Shown: one piece after another, positions 1-8,400 of the stretch
Numbering within the stretch: the first letter of the stretch is position 1
Layout: the number at the start of each line of letters is the position of its first letter
Assembly: GCF_011927905.1 (NCBI RefSeq)
Contig: NZ_JAATJL010000001.1
Location: 3,658,001 to 3,722,000 of the forward strand
DNA: 64,000 bases
DNA from: Arthrobacter pigmenti
Lineage (GTDB): Bacteria; Actinomycetota; Actinomycetes; Actinomycetales; Micrococcaceae
Reading direction: 5' to 3'
Notes under the pieces: generated by a model
Told to the model about the DNA's origin: nothing
What the model saw: the letters and a program-made list of their open reading frames with translations, nothing else
Databases searched by the model: none
Translations under genes and position numbers: made by a program

Positions 1-133
1 CGCCGTCCATGTGTCGAGAATACTCCTGCACCCAACAGCGGGCTACCATCGGGCGGACGGGCGGCCGGACGCCGCCGTCGGGTTCATCATTCCGGCTGAT
101 GTGCAAGGCTCCGCCCAGCGCCAGAATGTGTAC

Positions 134-1888
134 ATGAGCCCGGAATCTCCCCGCTACCCCCGCCTGGCCATCCTCTGGTCATTTATCCGCCCGCACAGCA
201 AAACCCTGGTGCTGGGCCTGGTTCTGGCGCTTGCGACGACGGCGACAATGCTCGCGACGCCGATGGTCACCAAGTGGGTGCTCGATTCGGTTGCCGCGTC
301 CGAGTCGCTGGTGGAGCCGATCCTTGTGTTGATTGGGCTGCTGTTGGTTGGCTCGGCAGTGGGTCTATGGCAGTGGATCCTGCTGGGTACACTCGCGGAA
401 ACGGTGGTGCTCGACGCCCGCGAGTCGATGGTGAAGCGCTTCTTCCGCGCGAAAGTCGCGGAGCTGACCGGGCGGCCCACCGGCGAGCTCGTCACCCGCG
501 TCACCTCCGACACCGTGCTGCTGCGGGAGGCGGCGTCGTCGAGCGCGGTAAGCCTGGTCAACGGGACCATCGCGCTGATCGGAACACTTGTGCTCATGGG
601 CGTGCTGGATCTGGTGCTGCTTGGGACAACGCTGGCGTCCATCGTGGTAGTAGGCATCCTGTTTGCGTTGCTGATGCCGCGGATCGCGAAGGCGGAGGAG
701 CAGGCGCAGGAATCAATCGGTAACCTCGGCGGCGTACTTGAGGGTGCGCTTCGGGCCATTCGCACGGTGAAGGCGAGCCGTGCCGAGGAACGCCAAACTG
801 AACGTATCGTTAGTGACGCCCGCGAATCCGCCGCACACAGCGTCCGGGCCATCAAGACGCAGGCCTTCGCATGGACCATTGCGTGGGGTGGGATCCAGCT
901 GGCCATCATCGTGGTGCTGGGTGTCGGCGCGTGGCGGGTGGGCCTCGGCGTGCTCGAGGTCTCCAGCCTCATCGCCTTCCTGCTCTACGCGTTCCAGATC
1001 ATGGGGCCGATCACCGAACTCACCCAGAACGTCACAGCCCTGCAGTCCGGCCTCGCCGCTGCCGCCCGGATCCGTCAGATCCAGAGCCTGGAGCTGGAAG
1101 TCGACAACGACGACGACGGCGGCGCCACCTTGGGCGGCGGTGCCACCGACACCGTGATCGAGTTCCGCGACGTCCACGCGGCCTATGGGCCGGATGCGCC
1201 GCCCGCCGTGGATGGAGTGTCGGTGCGGATTCCGCGCCGGGGACACACCGCCGTCGTCGGGCCTTCGGGTGCCGGGAAGACCACCCTGTTCTCCCTGCTG
1301 CTGCGGTTCATTGAGCCGCAGGAAGGGGAGATCCTGCTCGACGGGAGACCGTACTCGAGCTACACGCACCGGGAGGTTCGGGGAAGGCTCGCGTATGTGG
1401 AGCAGGAGACGCCGATTGTGCCGGGCAGTATCCGCGACAACCTGCTGTTCACCCACCCGGATGCGTCCGAAGAGGAAATCTGGGACACGCTGCGCGAGGT
1501 GCGGCTGGATGAGAAGGTTCTGTCGCTGCCGGAGGGGTTGGATACGCCGCTCTCGAGTACGTCGGTCTCAGGTGGACAGCGGCAACGGATAGCGCTCGCC
1601 CGGGCCGTGCTCCGGACGCCGGACGTGCTGTTGCTGGATGAGGCGACGGCACAGGTTGATGGGCTGACCGAGGCCGCGATTCACGACTGCATCCGGTCCA
1701 GGGCTGCTACCGGCGCTGTGCTGACGATCGCGCACCGGTTGTCGACGGTGATTGACGCCGACACGATCCTCGTGATGGAGGCCGGACGGATCCGCGCACG
1801 AGGGACGCATGAGGAGCTGCTCGCGACCGATGAGCTGTACCGGCAGCTGGTCGAGGCGCTGCGGATCGTGGAGACGGTGTCGGGGTAG
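134..1888 (+). CDS. ABC transporter, fused permease and ATP-binding half-transporter
   Basis: Type IV exporter half-transporter (584 aa), expected to work as a dimer in the cytoplasmic membrane and to expel a lipid, drug or peptide; the substrate cannot be told. The N-terminal half has about six hydrophobic segments. The C-terminal nucleotide-binding domain shows Walker A GPSGAGKTT (residues 376-384), signature SGGQ (479-482), Walker B VLLLDEA (D502/E503) and H-loop IAHRLS (H534). The frame is open upstream to 11, but that leader is not transporter-like, so I chose ATG 134. No strong Shine-Dalgarno is visible, so the start is uncertain. An acidic, glycine-rich linker joins the two domains near residues 325-340. 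No partner half-transporter is in view. Confidence 0.9.
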   Translation: MSPESPRYPRLAILWSFIRPHSKTLVLGLVLALATTATMLATPMVTKWVLDSVAASESLVEPILVLIGLLLVGSAVGLWQWILLGTLAETVVLDARESMVKRFFRAKVAELTGRPTGELVTRVTSDTVLLREAASSSAVSLVNGTIALIGTLVLMGVLDLVLLGTTLASIVVVGILFALLMPRIAKAEEQAQESIGNLGGVLEGALRAIRTVKASRAEERQTERIVSDARESAAHSVRAIKTQAFAWTIAWGGIQLAIIVVLGVGAWRVGLGVLEVSSLIAFLLYAFQIMGPITELTQNVTALQSGLAAAARIRQIQSLELEVDNDDDGGATLGGGATDTVIEFRDVHAAYGPDAPPAVDGVSVRIPRRGHTAVVGPSGAGKTTLFSLLLRFIEPQEGEILLDGRPYSSYTHREVRGRLAYVEQETPIVPGSIRDNLLFTHPDASEEEIWDTLREVRLDEKVLSLPEGLDTPLSSTSVSGGQRQRIALARAVLRTPDVLLLDEATAQVDGLTEAAIHDCIRSRAATGAVLTIAHRLSTVIDADTILVMEAGRIRARGTHEELLATDELYRQLVEALRIVETVSG

Positions 1889-1996
1889 GCGCGCTGGATT
1901 TCCGCGCCGCGGAAGCGCGATGAATCGCCGGTTGCTCGGGGAGGTATCGTGTGCGATAAAGTGGATAGGTCATTCGGGCTGTCCCGGATGACGGTG

Positions 1997-2072
1997 GGGC
2001 CTTTAGCTCAGTTGGTAGAGCATCGGACTTTTAATCCGTGGGTCGAGGGTTCGAGCCCCTCAGGGCCCACCA
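1997..2072 (+). tRNA. tRNA-Lys (anticodon TTT)
   Basis: A 76-nt cloverleaf. The acceptor stem GGGCCTT pairs with AGGGCCC (one G-T wobble), the D-arm contains AGCTCAGTTGGTAGAGC, the anticodon loop CTTTTAA places TTT at 2030-2032, and the T-arm contains GGTTCGAGCCC. CCA is encoded at 2070-2072. The 3' end overlaps the convergent gene that stops at 2060. tRNA 3' ends are common integration sites, but no second copy of this 3' end was seen in the window. Confidence 0.97.
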
Positions 2073-2815
2073 ATCGACCGCTCCCGCGCTTTCCTCTCAG
2101 CAATCGCGAGCGCTGCTCCCAGGACGATGGCCAAGAGCGCCCACCACACGCCAACGAAGGAATGACCGGTCCACGGCAGCGCGTCCCTCTCAGCGGCATT
2201 CGGTGCTTCTGCCACCGCGCCGCCAGGAACGCCCCGAACTTCGGCGTTGCCCGCATCATCCGGTCCAACGGGACCGATGGGCCCATCAGGTGCACCGGAA
2301 ATCACTGAGACGTCTTCGCCGAGTCTGACACGAAGGGCGAAAGACACACTGTCCCAGTCAGGGTCAGCACCGACGGTCGCGGTATGCGGAAACCGCACCT
2401 CAATGACGAGTGCCCTCACGTGCGATGGCTCAAGCACACTGGTGTGAAGCGTCGAACCCGCCAGATCATGAAAGGCCGTGGGGTTCCCGGCGGCGCTTGG
2501 CTCGCGCACAGACAGTGTGAGTTCGCTGTGGAAGGGCACCGCCGCGCGTGATTGCAGCTTAACGTGGTCAGGAACGATGCTGAGCTCTGCGCGGTCGGCG
2601 GCGTTGTTCCTTATGTACAGGGTGGACACGAGCGCGTCGCCCGGCACCACTGTAGCCGGCGGGAACAGCAGGGACGATAGTTCGCTTTCCCAATTGATCC
2701 CGTCGTAACTCAGACCAAGGCGAGGAGGCGGCTCCGGGTCGGCGGCCCGCGCCGGGAGAGGAAGCGCTATGAGCGCAAGCACGACTGCCAGCGCGATCAG
2801 AAGACGGCGCGGCAT
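2060..2815 (-). CDS. LPxTG-anchored secreted surface protein
   Basis: Last gene of the SipW operon (251 aa from ATG 2815, which overlaps the upstream stop as TGATG; GTG 2818 is an alternative). It has an N-terminal signal peptide ending near PLPARA, a beta-rich extracellular region with no recognisable domain, and a C-terminal sortase signal: LPWTG at about residues 213-217, a hydrophobic helix, then a basic tail (ERKARER). It is therefore probably attached covalently to peptidoglycan by a sortase, none of which is encoded in the window. Its place after the signal peptidase suggests it anchors or organises the SipW-dependent fibre proteins. The stop codon lies inside the 3' end of tRNA-Lys on the other strand. 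Confidence 0.8.
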   Translation of the reverse strand: MPRRLLIALAVVLALIALPLPARAADPEPPPRLGLSYDGINWESELSSLLFPPATVVPGDALVSTLYIRNNAADRAELSIVPDHVKLQSRAAVPFHSELTLSVREPSAAGNPTAFHDLAGSTLHTSVLEPSHVRALVIEVRFPHTATVGADPDWDSVSFALRVRLGEDVSVISGAPDGPIGPVGPDDAGNAEVRGVPGGAVAEAPNAAERDALPWTGHSFVGVWWALLAIVLGAALAIAERKARERSIGGP

Positions 2816-3411
2816 CACGTTCGTTCCTTTCGCAGCATCTGGCGCATGATCGTGAATACCGCGTAGCTAATGAGGAGTGCTCCGAAAGCACCCACCATCC
2901 AGCCCCGCTGTTCTCGGTCGAGCCAAGTCGTGACGTAGCCGACGTAGGGCACCGAGTAGATAACCTTGCCCATCACCTGCCCTTCAATGATCGGTTCATC
3001 CTCAGTCCCGTTGTTATCTCCGCGCGTCGTGAAGCTCAGCGCGCCGTCTGCCTTGTGTGCCTGGCCAACGATGCGATGCGTGATAAGCATCGGATTGTCC
3101 GAGACCGGCTGAAACGTAATCACATCGCCCACGGCAAGGGATGCCGGATCAACTGGCTTCGACACGACCAGAGTTCCAGGCGGCATCGTCGGTTCCATCG
3201 ACGATGTGAGAACTGCCAGTGGCACGGCGCCCATCAGCCGCGGAATCACCACTGTAGCCGCAACGACCACCATGACCATGGCAAATGCGGACCACACAGC
3301 AATCCGACCGACTAATTCAAGCGTTCCCCCCGCCCGCCCTTTAGCTGCACGTTCAGTATGCTGCTCACGCTCACGTGTCCGGCGCAATTCGCGTCGCGTC
3401 TCGCTCATCAT
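2815..3411 (-). CDS. sipW: Signal peptidase I, SipW / ER-type
   Basis: Membrane-bound type I signal peptidase (198 aa). The motif SSMEPTM carries the catalytic Ser71. The second catalytic position is a histidine in ITHRIV (His112) rather than the lysine of standard bacterial LepB, which is the hallmark of the SipW/ER subgroup. The box RGDNN (about 130-134) is also present. There is one transmembrane segment before the active site (about 35-58) and another near the C-terminus (about 170-188). Known SipW enzymes process TasA/TapA-type substrates with unusual signal peptides, and two such substrates are encoded immediately upstream in the same operon. ATG 3411 overlaps the preceding stop by 4 bp. 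Confidence 0.9.
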   Translation of the reverse strand: MMSETRRELRRTREREQHTERAAKGRAGGTLELVGRIAVWSAFAMVMVVVAATVVIPRLMGAVPLAVLTSSMEPTMPPGTLVVSKPVDPASLAVGDVITFQPVSDNPMLITHRIVGQAHKADGALSFTTRGDNNGTEDEPIIEGQVMGKVIYSVPYVGYVTTWLDREQRGWMVGAFGALLISYAVFTIMRQMLRKERT

Positions 3412-3959
3412 GGAACCTGGCAGTAACTCTGATAGAGATCATCGCGCGGATAAATGATGATCGAGTTGCTTGCCGGCCCGAGCCATCCATTCGGGTACAT
3501 AGGCCGGACGTAGACCGTCATGGGCGAATTGTCCGGAGGAAGGTTGAAGAAGTTCGTTCCCTTGTCGTGAAACATGTAGTTGTACTTTGACGCGTCGGCC
3601 AGGTCGCTTGCCGGATTTGGCGACCACTGGCTCCACTCGGTAGCTCCATTGATGACGCGATACACCCGGAAATTGGTGAACAAGGGCTCAATGCGATCGC
3701 GATAGAGATACTGGATGGCGGTGAAATCCCCACCGATACTTGCCGGGTAGCCGTTGTAATCCTGCGGACCACGGCAACTCAACCATCGTCCCCCATTCAC
3801 GGTGATGGGCGGGTAGGCCGCCTTGACACTCAAATTAGCCCGCGATGACGCAGACCATTGGGCCGACGCAGACAATGCTTGGGAGCCCAACACGATAATA
3901 AAGAACGCGGCGAGCGCTCTGAGCCAGGAACGGCCCGTCCGTGTTCTTGCGCGCCCCAT
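3408..3959 (-). CDS. Exported protein of unknown function in the SipW operon
   Basis: A 183-aa protein (ATG 3959 in a TGATG overlap with the upstream stop; GTG 3962 also possible). The hydrophobic N-terminus (about residues 12-30) is followed by a QWSASSRANLSV segment that resembles the cleavage region of SipW-type signal peptides, so it may be a third substrate. The mature part is aromatic-rich, with many Tyr, Trp and Asn residues and a few Cys. No family was recognised. Operon position suggests a minor fibre subunit or assembly factor, in the role that TapA has for TasA; this is inference only. Confidence 0.7.
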   Translation of the reverse strand: MGRARTRTGRSWLRALAAFFIIVLGSQALSASAQWSASSRANLSVKAAYPPITVNGGRWLSCRGPQDYNGYPASIGGDFTAIQYLYRDRIEPLFTNFRVYRVINGATEWSQWSPNPASDLADASKYNYMFHDKGTNFFNLPPDNSPMTVYVRPMYPNGWLGPASNSIIIYPRDDLYQSYCQVP

Positions 3960-4549
3960 CACCGCGTCCCCTCGCCAGCGAAATGCAGTCTGAACGATGT
4001 GGTCGCATCGCTGATATTAACCCCGCCGACGGTTGCCGCCGTGCCCGTGGGAATGGTGAAGCGCACGCACAGATGCTCGGTGTTCGCCGTCGCAGTCGTC
4101 GCGACCAGTGAGGCCGTCACCGACATTGATGCCAGGTCTGCATAACCGCCTGCGGCGCCGTAGATTTGGGTTCCGGCAGGGGTTCCGGTCTTGGCACAGG
4201 GTGCTGATGCCGTTGTCTGTGCGTAGACCTGCACATCAACGACGCCAAACAGCGCAGACGACGCATTTGATGGGTCCGTCAACAGAGACGTAAGCGTGTA
4301 ATCGAGGCCAAGGTTGCCCGACGCCTGCCCGTTCAACTCGAGTTTTGTCGTGGTAACGCCCCCCGGGTAGAGGTTGTCCAAAGTTCCGACGTTGTACTCC
4401 GCCTGACCGTTGATGTTCAGGTTTAGGACGCCAGATCTTATCGTGGCACCATCAATCGTTTCGGAATCGTTCCACAACGCAAGAGTCACGCTGGTCCCCA
4501 TACCGAGGACCAGCACTACTCCGGCAACGATCACAAAGAACCGTTTCAC
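3959..4549 (-). CDS. SipW-dependent (TasA-like) exported protein
   Basis: A 196-aa secreted protein with an 'alternate' signal peptide: MKRFF, a hydrophobic core, then LALWNDSETIDGATIRSG, the W-[ND]-D-[ST]-x-T signature typical of SipW-processed proteins of the TasA/camelysin group. The mature part is Ser/Thr/Ala/Gly-rich and predicted to be all beta. It shares the signature with the next gene upstream but not the full sequence, so the operon encodes two distinct substrates. It lies 34 bp after the first gene and its stop overlaps the following start. Confidence 0.82.
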   Translation of the reverse strand: MKRFFVIVAGVVLVLGMGTSVTLALWNDSETIDGATIRSGVLNLNINGQAEYNVGTLDNLYPGGVTTTKLELNGQASGNLGLDYTLTSLLTDPSNASSALFGVVDVQVYAQTTASAPCAKTGTPAGTQIYGAAGGYADLASMSVTASLVATTATANTEHLCVRFTIPTGTAATVGGVNISDATTSFRLHFAGEGTR

Positions 4550-4583
4550 AATGAACTGCGACGCCCCAACCCGCGGTTGAAAA

Positions 4584-5126
4584 CTACGGTGTGGTTGTCT
4601 GCGTTAGGCTGACCGTCAGATCGCTCAGATCGAGGGCTTGACCCTGGGCAGTTGTACCGGTCGTCGCGGCATCGAATTCGATAGTCACTGTGGCGGTGAT
4701 GACGTCGCCATCATTCGCGCTGGTGATAGCTCCGCCAACCACCGGCGCTCCAAGTTCGTCGGTGAAGCTCTGCGTGACCGTGGTTGCCGCAACCAGCTCA
4801 GCGTCACCGGTCGCATCGACCGGGGTTGACAACGCCAGGTCAGCGGTGAGGTTATCGCCACTGGCCCCCACGGTGTAGGAGTTCGTGTATTCAATGGTGT
4901 CGCCCGGCACAATGAGGAACGTGGAAATATCAGTGATGTCCTCCGGCGTGCCGGTAGAGATGTCGTTCCAGGTCCCGGTTCCGCTCGGCGTTATAGCGAG
5001 CGTCCCCGACTGCACTGTGCCGGCATCGACCGTTTCGCTGTCGCTCCACAGCGCGAACGTTGTGCCGCCTGCAAGCAGTACGATGCCTGCCGCCCCCGCG
5101 ATTGTAGCCCCTGTCAACTTTTTCAT
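4584..5126 (-). CDS. SipW-dependent (TasA-like) exported protein, first operon gene
   Basis: A 180-aa secreted protein. The frame extends upstream to 5201, but ATG 5126 is preceded by AGGGGGA and begins MKKLTG, a proper signal peptide, so I chose it. The signature FALWSDSETVDAGTVQSG follows the hydrophobic core, as in SipW substrates. The mature region is rich in Thr, Ala, Asp and Gly and has beta-sandwich character, like a fibre or camelysin-type subunit. It is the probable major product of the operon, being promoter-proximal. The promoter region is shared with the divergent amylase gene and contains LacI-type operators. Confidence 0.83.
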   Translation of the reverse strand: MKKLTGATIAGAAGIVLLAGGTTFALWSDSETVDAGTVQSGTLAITPSGTGTWNDISTGTPEDITDISTFLIVPGDTIEYTNSYTVGASGDNLTADLALSTPVDATGDAELVAATTVTQSFTDELGAPVVGGAITSANDGDVITATVTIEFDAATTGTTAQGQALDLSDLTVSLTQTTTP

Positions 5127-5214
5127 GTGTGTTCCCCCTATAGGCGTGATGTGAGTCCCGCAAAAGTGATGAGTCTCACGAATGAACCATAGCCTACGCA
5201 ACGAAGTTCACTGA

Positions 5215-5228
5215 TGTAAACGTTTGCA
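5215..5228. promoter_or_regulatory. LacI-family operator (site 1)
   Basis: TGTAAACGTTTGCA is a near-perfect palindrome of the LacI/GalR class, with the central CG typical of MalR/CcpA-type sites. It lies 89 bp before the start of the minus-strand SipW operon. Confidence 0.7.
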
Positions 5229-5293
5229 GCTCAAGAATTGCCCAATTTATCGGCCGGATACTCGGTTGAAACGTCGGCATTCGTCGTAATTTG

Positions 5294-5307
5294 TGTAAAC
5301 GCTTGCA
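5294..5307. promoter_or_regulatory. LacI-family operator (site 2)
   Basis: TGTAAACGCTTGCA differs from site 1 by one base and starts 79 bp from it. It lies 146 bp upstream of the amylase start codon. Paired sites at this spacing would suit repression by a looping LacI-type maltose or starch regulator; no such regulator is encoded in the window. Confidence 0.7.
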
Positions 5308-5452
5308 TTTCTCTTTGGAGGCCCTCTACGGTAGGCATTGCCGTACTTGGGACCTGCCGGGCGCCGTGAAGTTGGGCGCACCGGGCGTCGTGATTTTGGG
5401 CGTGTCGGACATAGTGCGGCGACTCATTCGCACTATGCAAAGGAGCATCATC

Positions 5453-8400
5453 GTGAGTACTGTGCCGCCTAACGTCGCGTTGCCGAACAGAAATAGTCGC
5501 AAACGATTACCGTGGGCGGCGCTCACGGTGCTACTGCTGGTTACCGGGCTTCTTTCGGTGTTCAACCCACCTCAGAAAGCGAACGCGGAAGCGCCAGGCC
5601 CGAAGGACGTCATTGCTGTGATGTTCTCGTGGACATGGAATGCCATTGCCCGTGAGTGCACGGACACGCTTGGCCCTGCAGGATACGGGTACGTTCAGAC
5701 ATCTCCTCCGCAGGAGCACGTACAGGGAAGCCAGTGGTGGACCTACTACCAGCCCGTCAGCTACAAGCTCGAGTCGCGGCTCGGGACAGCGACCGAGTTC
5801 AAGAACATGATTGACACGTGCAACGACGCGGGCGTGGGTGTGATTGTTGATGCCGTCATCAACCACATGAGTGGCGATTCCGACGGTGGAACCGGGTGGG
5901 CGGGAAGCGCTTACGGGCACTACAACTACCCCGGTCTGTACAGTGACAATGACTTCCACGACTGCCGCAGAGATATCTCGAACTACCAGGACCGCTGGGA
6001 TGTGCAGAACTGCAACCTTGTGAACCTGTCAGATCTTGACACGGGGTCTGAGTACGTGCAGCAGACGATTGCTGACTATCTGAACCACCTCGTTGATCTT
6101 GGCGCCGCCGGTTTCCGCATCGATGCGGTGAAGCACATTGCGGCCGATGAAATGCGCGGAATCATGTCAAAGGTAGAGAACAAGGACCAGCTGTACATTG
6201 TGCAGGAGGTCATTCGAGCAAACGAGCCGATTCAGCCCGAGGAGTACCTCGGCATGGGCGACATCCACGAGTTTGCGTACGCTCGCAAGCTCAAGGAGGC
6301 GTTCGGCGGCGGCACCATCGACTGGCTGATTTCCGGTAACGGTATTGGCGAGACGTGGGAAGGTTTCCTCGACCACGATGACGCCGGCGTTTTTGTCGAC
6401 AACCACGACACCGAACGCAACGGCCAGACGTTGAGCTACAAGGACGGCGACATTTACGACCTGGCGCAAATCTTCACCCTCGCCTGGAACTACGGTTCGC
6501 CGTCGATCGAGTCGGGCTTCCGGTTCAACAACTTTGACGCCGGACCACCGCTAACCGGGTCGGGCGAGGTTATCGACCCGACCTGTGGCTCGGGATCCGT
6601 CTGGACATGCGAACACGCAAAGAACGAGATCGCCAACATGGTCGGTTTTCGCGTCGAAACCTACGGAACCGAGGTGACGAAAAAGTGGACGAACGGAAGC
6701 AACGCCATAGCGTTCAGCCGGGGTGACAAGGGCACCGTCGCGATCAACCGCGGCGGCGGCGAGCTTAGCCGCACCTTCCAGACCGGCCTTCCCGACGGCA
6801 CGTACTACAACGTGATCTCGGCGACCAAGGACGGCGGATCGTGGTCGGGCGACACTGTCACTGTTGAGGGCGGCACGTTCACGGCGACAGTTCCGACCAA
6901 TGGAGCGGTGGCGATCCACGCGGGGGCAAAAGCAGGTGCCGAGTGCTCGGACGCGACAGCGCCGAGCGTACCCACCGGGGTGAAGGCAGTTGCGGACGGC
7001 ACAAATGTCACCGTCAGCTGGGGTGCATCAACCGATGACTGCGCAGTGACTGGTTACACAGTCACCCGTACCGGTGGGACGGCGGGTGCGAAAGTACTTA
7101 CCTCGCCGGGGTCGTCGACATCCATCGTTGACCAGAACCTTGAGCCGAACACCGAATACAACTACACCGTCACCGCGACGGACGGCTCCAACGAGTCAGC
7201 GCCGAGCGGGCCTGCATCGGTTACCACAGGTGAAGAATCGACGAGTGCCGCTGCTGAAGTGTTCTACAAGGAGAACGGCAACTGGAGCGACTACTTCATT
7301 CACTACCGAGTGGGCGCCGGCACGTGGACGACGACACCCGGCGAGAAGATGCACGAGCGTTGCGACGGCTGGTACGGTGCCACGATCGACCTCGGCGACG
7401 CCGACGGCTTCACGGCGGCGTTCAACAACGGCTCCGGTGCATGGGACAACAACGATCGGGCGGACTACACGTTGTCATCCGGCGTGCAGGTGATCGTGGA
7501 TGGTGAGGTTTCCAAGGACAACCCGTGCGCTGAGGCGCCGGCCGGTGAGGACATGACCATCTTCTACAAGGCGGATAGGGGGTGGGATGCCTACTACGCC
7601 CACTACCGGGTCGCCGACGGCGCGTGGACCACTGTTCCTGGGACGCAGATGGAACAGGCCTGCGATGACTGGTACTCGCTCACCGTCAACGATGGTGCCG
7701 CGGGCGCTTCATTCGCATTCAACAACGGCGCCGGTCAGTGGGACAACAACGGGGGCAAGGACTACGCGGTGAGCGGCTCAGTTGTCGCCGTGACATCCGG
7801 TGCGGTGTCGGGAACTGCACCGTGTGACCTGCCGAGCACCGCTCCCACGACACCAACAAGCCTCTCCGCCAGCCCTGCTAACGGCGCTGTCACGGTGAGC
7901 TGGAGTGCGTCTACCGCGGAGTCCGGAATTGCCAGCTACACGGTCACCCGCACGGGTGGTGGTGCAGACGCCGTCAGCGCCACCGTCTCCGGGACGAGCT
8001 ACGTCGACGCGACGGTCAGCGAGAGCACCACCTATTCGTACACCGTCACCGCAACAGCAGAAGACGGCAGCGTCTCTCTCCCGTCTGATCCGGTGAAGAT
8101 CACGACGCCGGGTGCAACGGGCGGCGAGGATGATGAGAAGCCGTCAACGCCGCAGGGCGTAGTGGCGACGGCGTCAGCCGACACTGTCCAGCTCAGCTGG
8201 CCAGCCTCTGCCGATAATGTCGGTGTCGTCGGCTACCGAGTGATCAAAAGCGGTGGCGGCGAAGCAGATCTCGGCATCGTCACAGAGGCAACCGAGATAG
8301 GCTTCTTCAATCTGACGCCTGACGAGGAGTACCTCTTCAAGGTGCAGGCGATGGACGCCGCAGGAAATGTGTCTGAGTGGAGCGATATTGTCTCGGCGAC

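Noticed and set aside
2060..5126. Attachment-site repeat of the tRNA-Lys 3' end
   Set aside because: Only one copy of the tRNA end was found in the window; without a second copy, an integrated element cannot be claimed.
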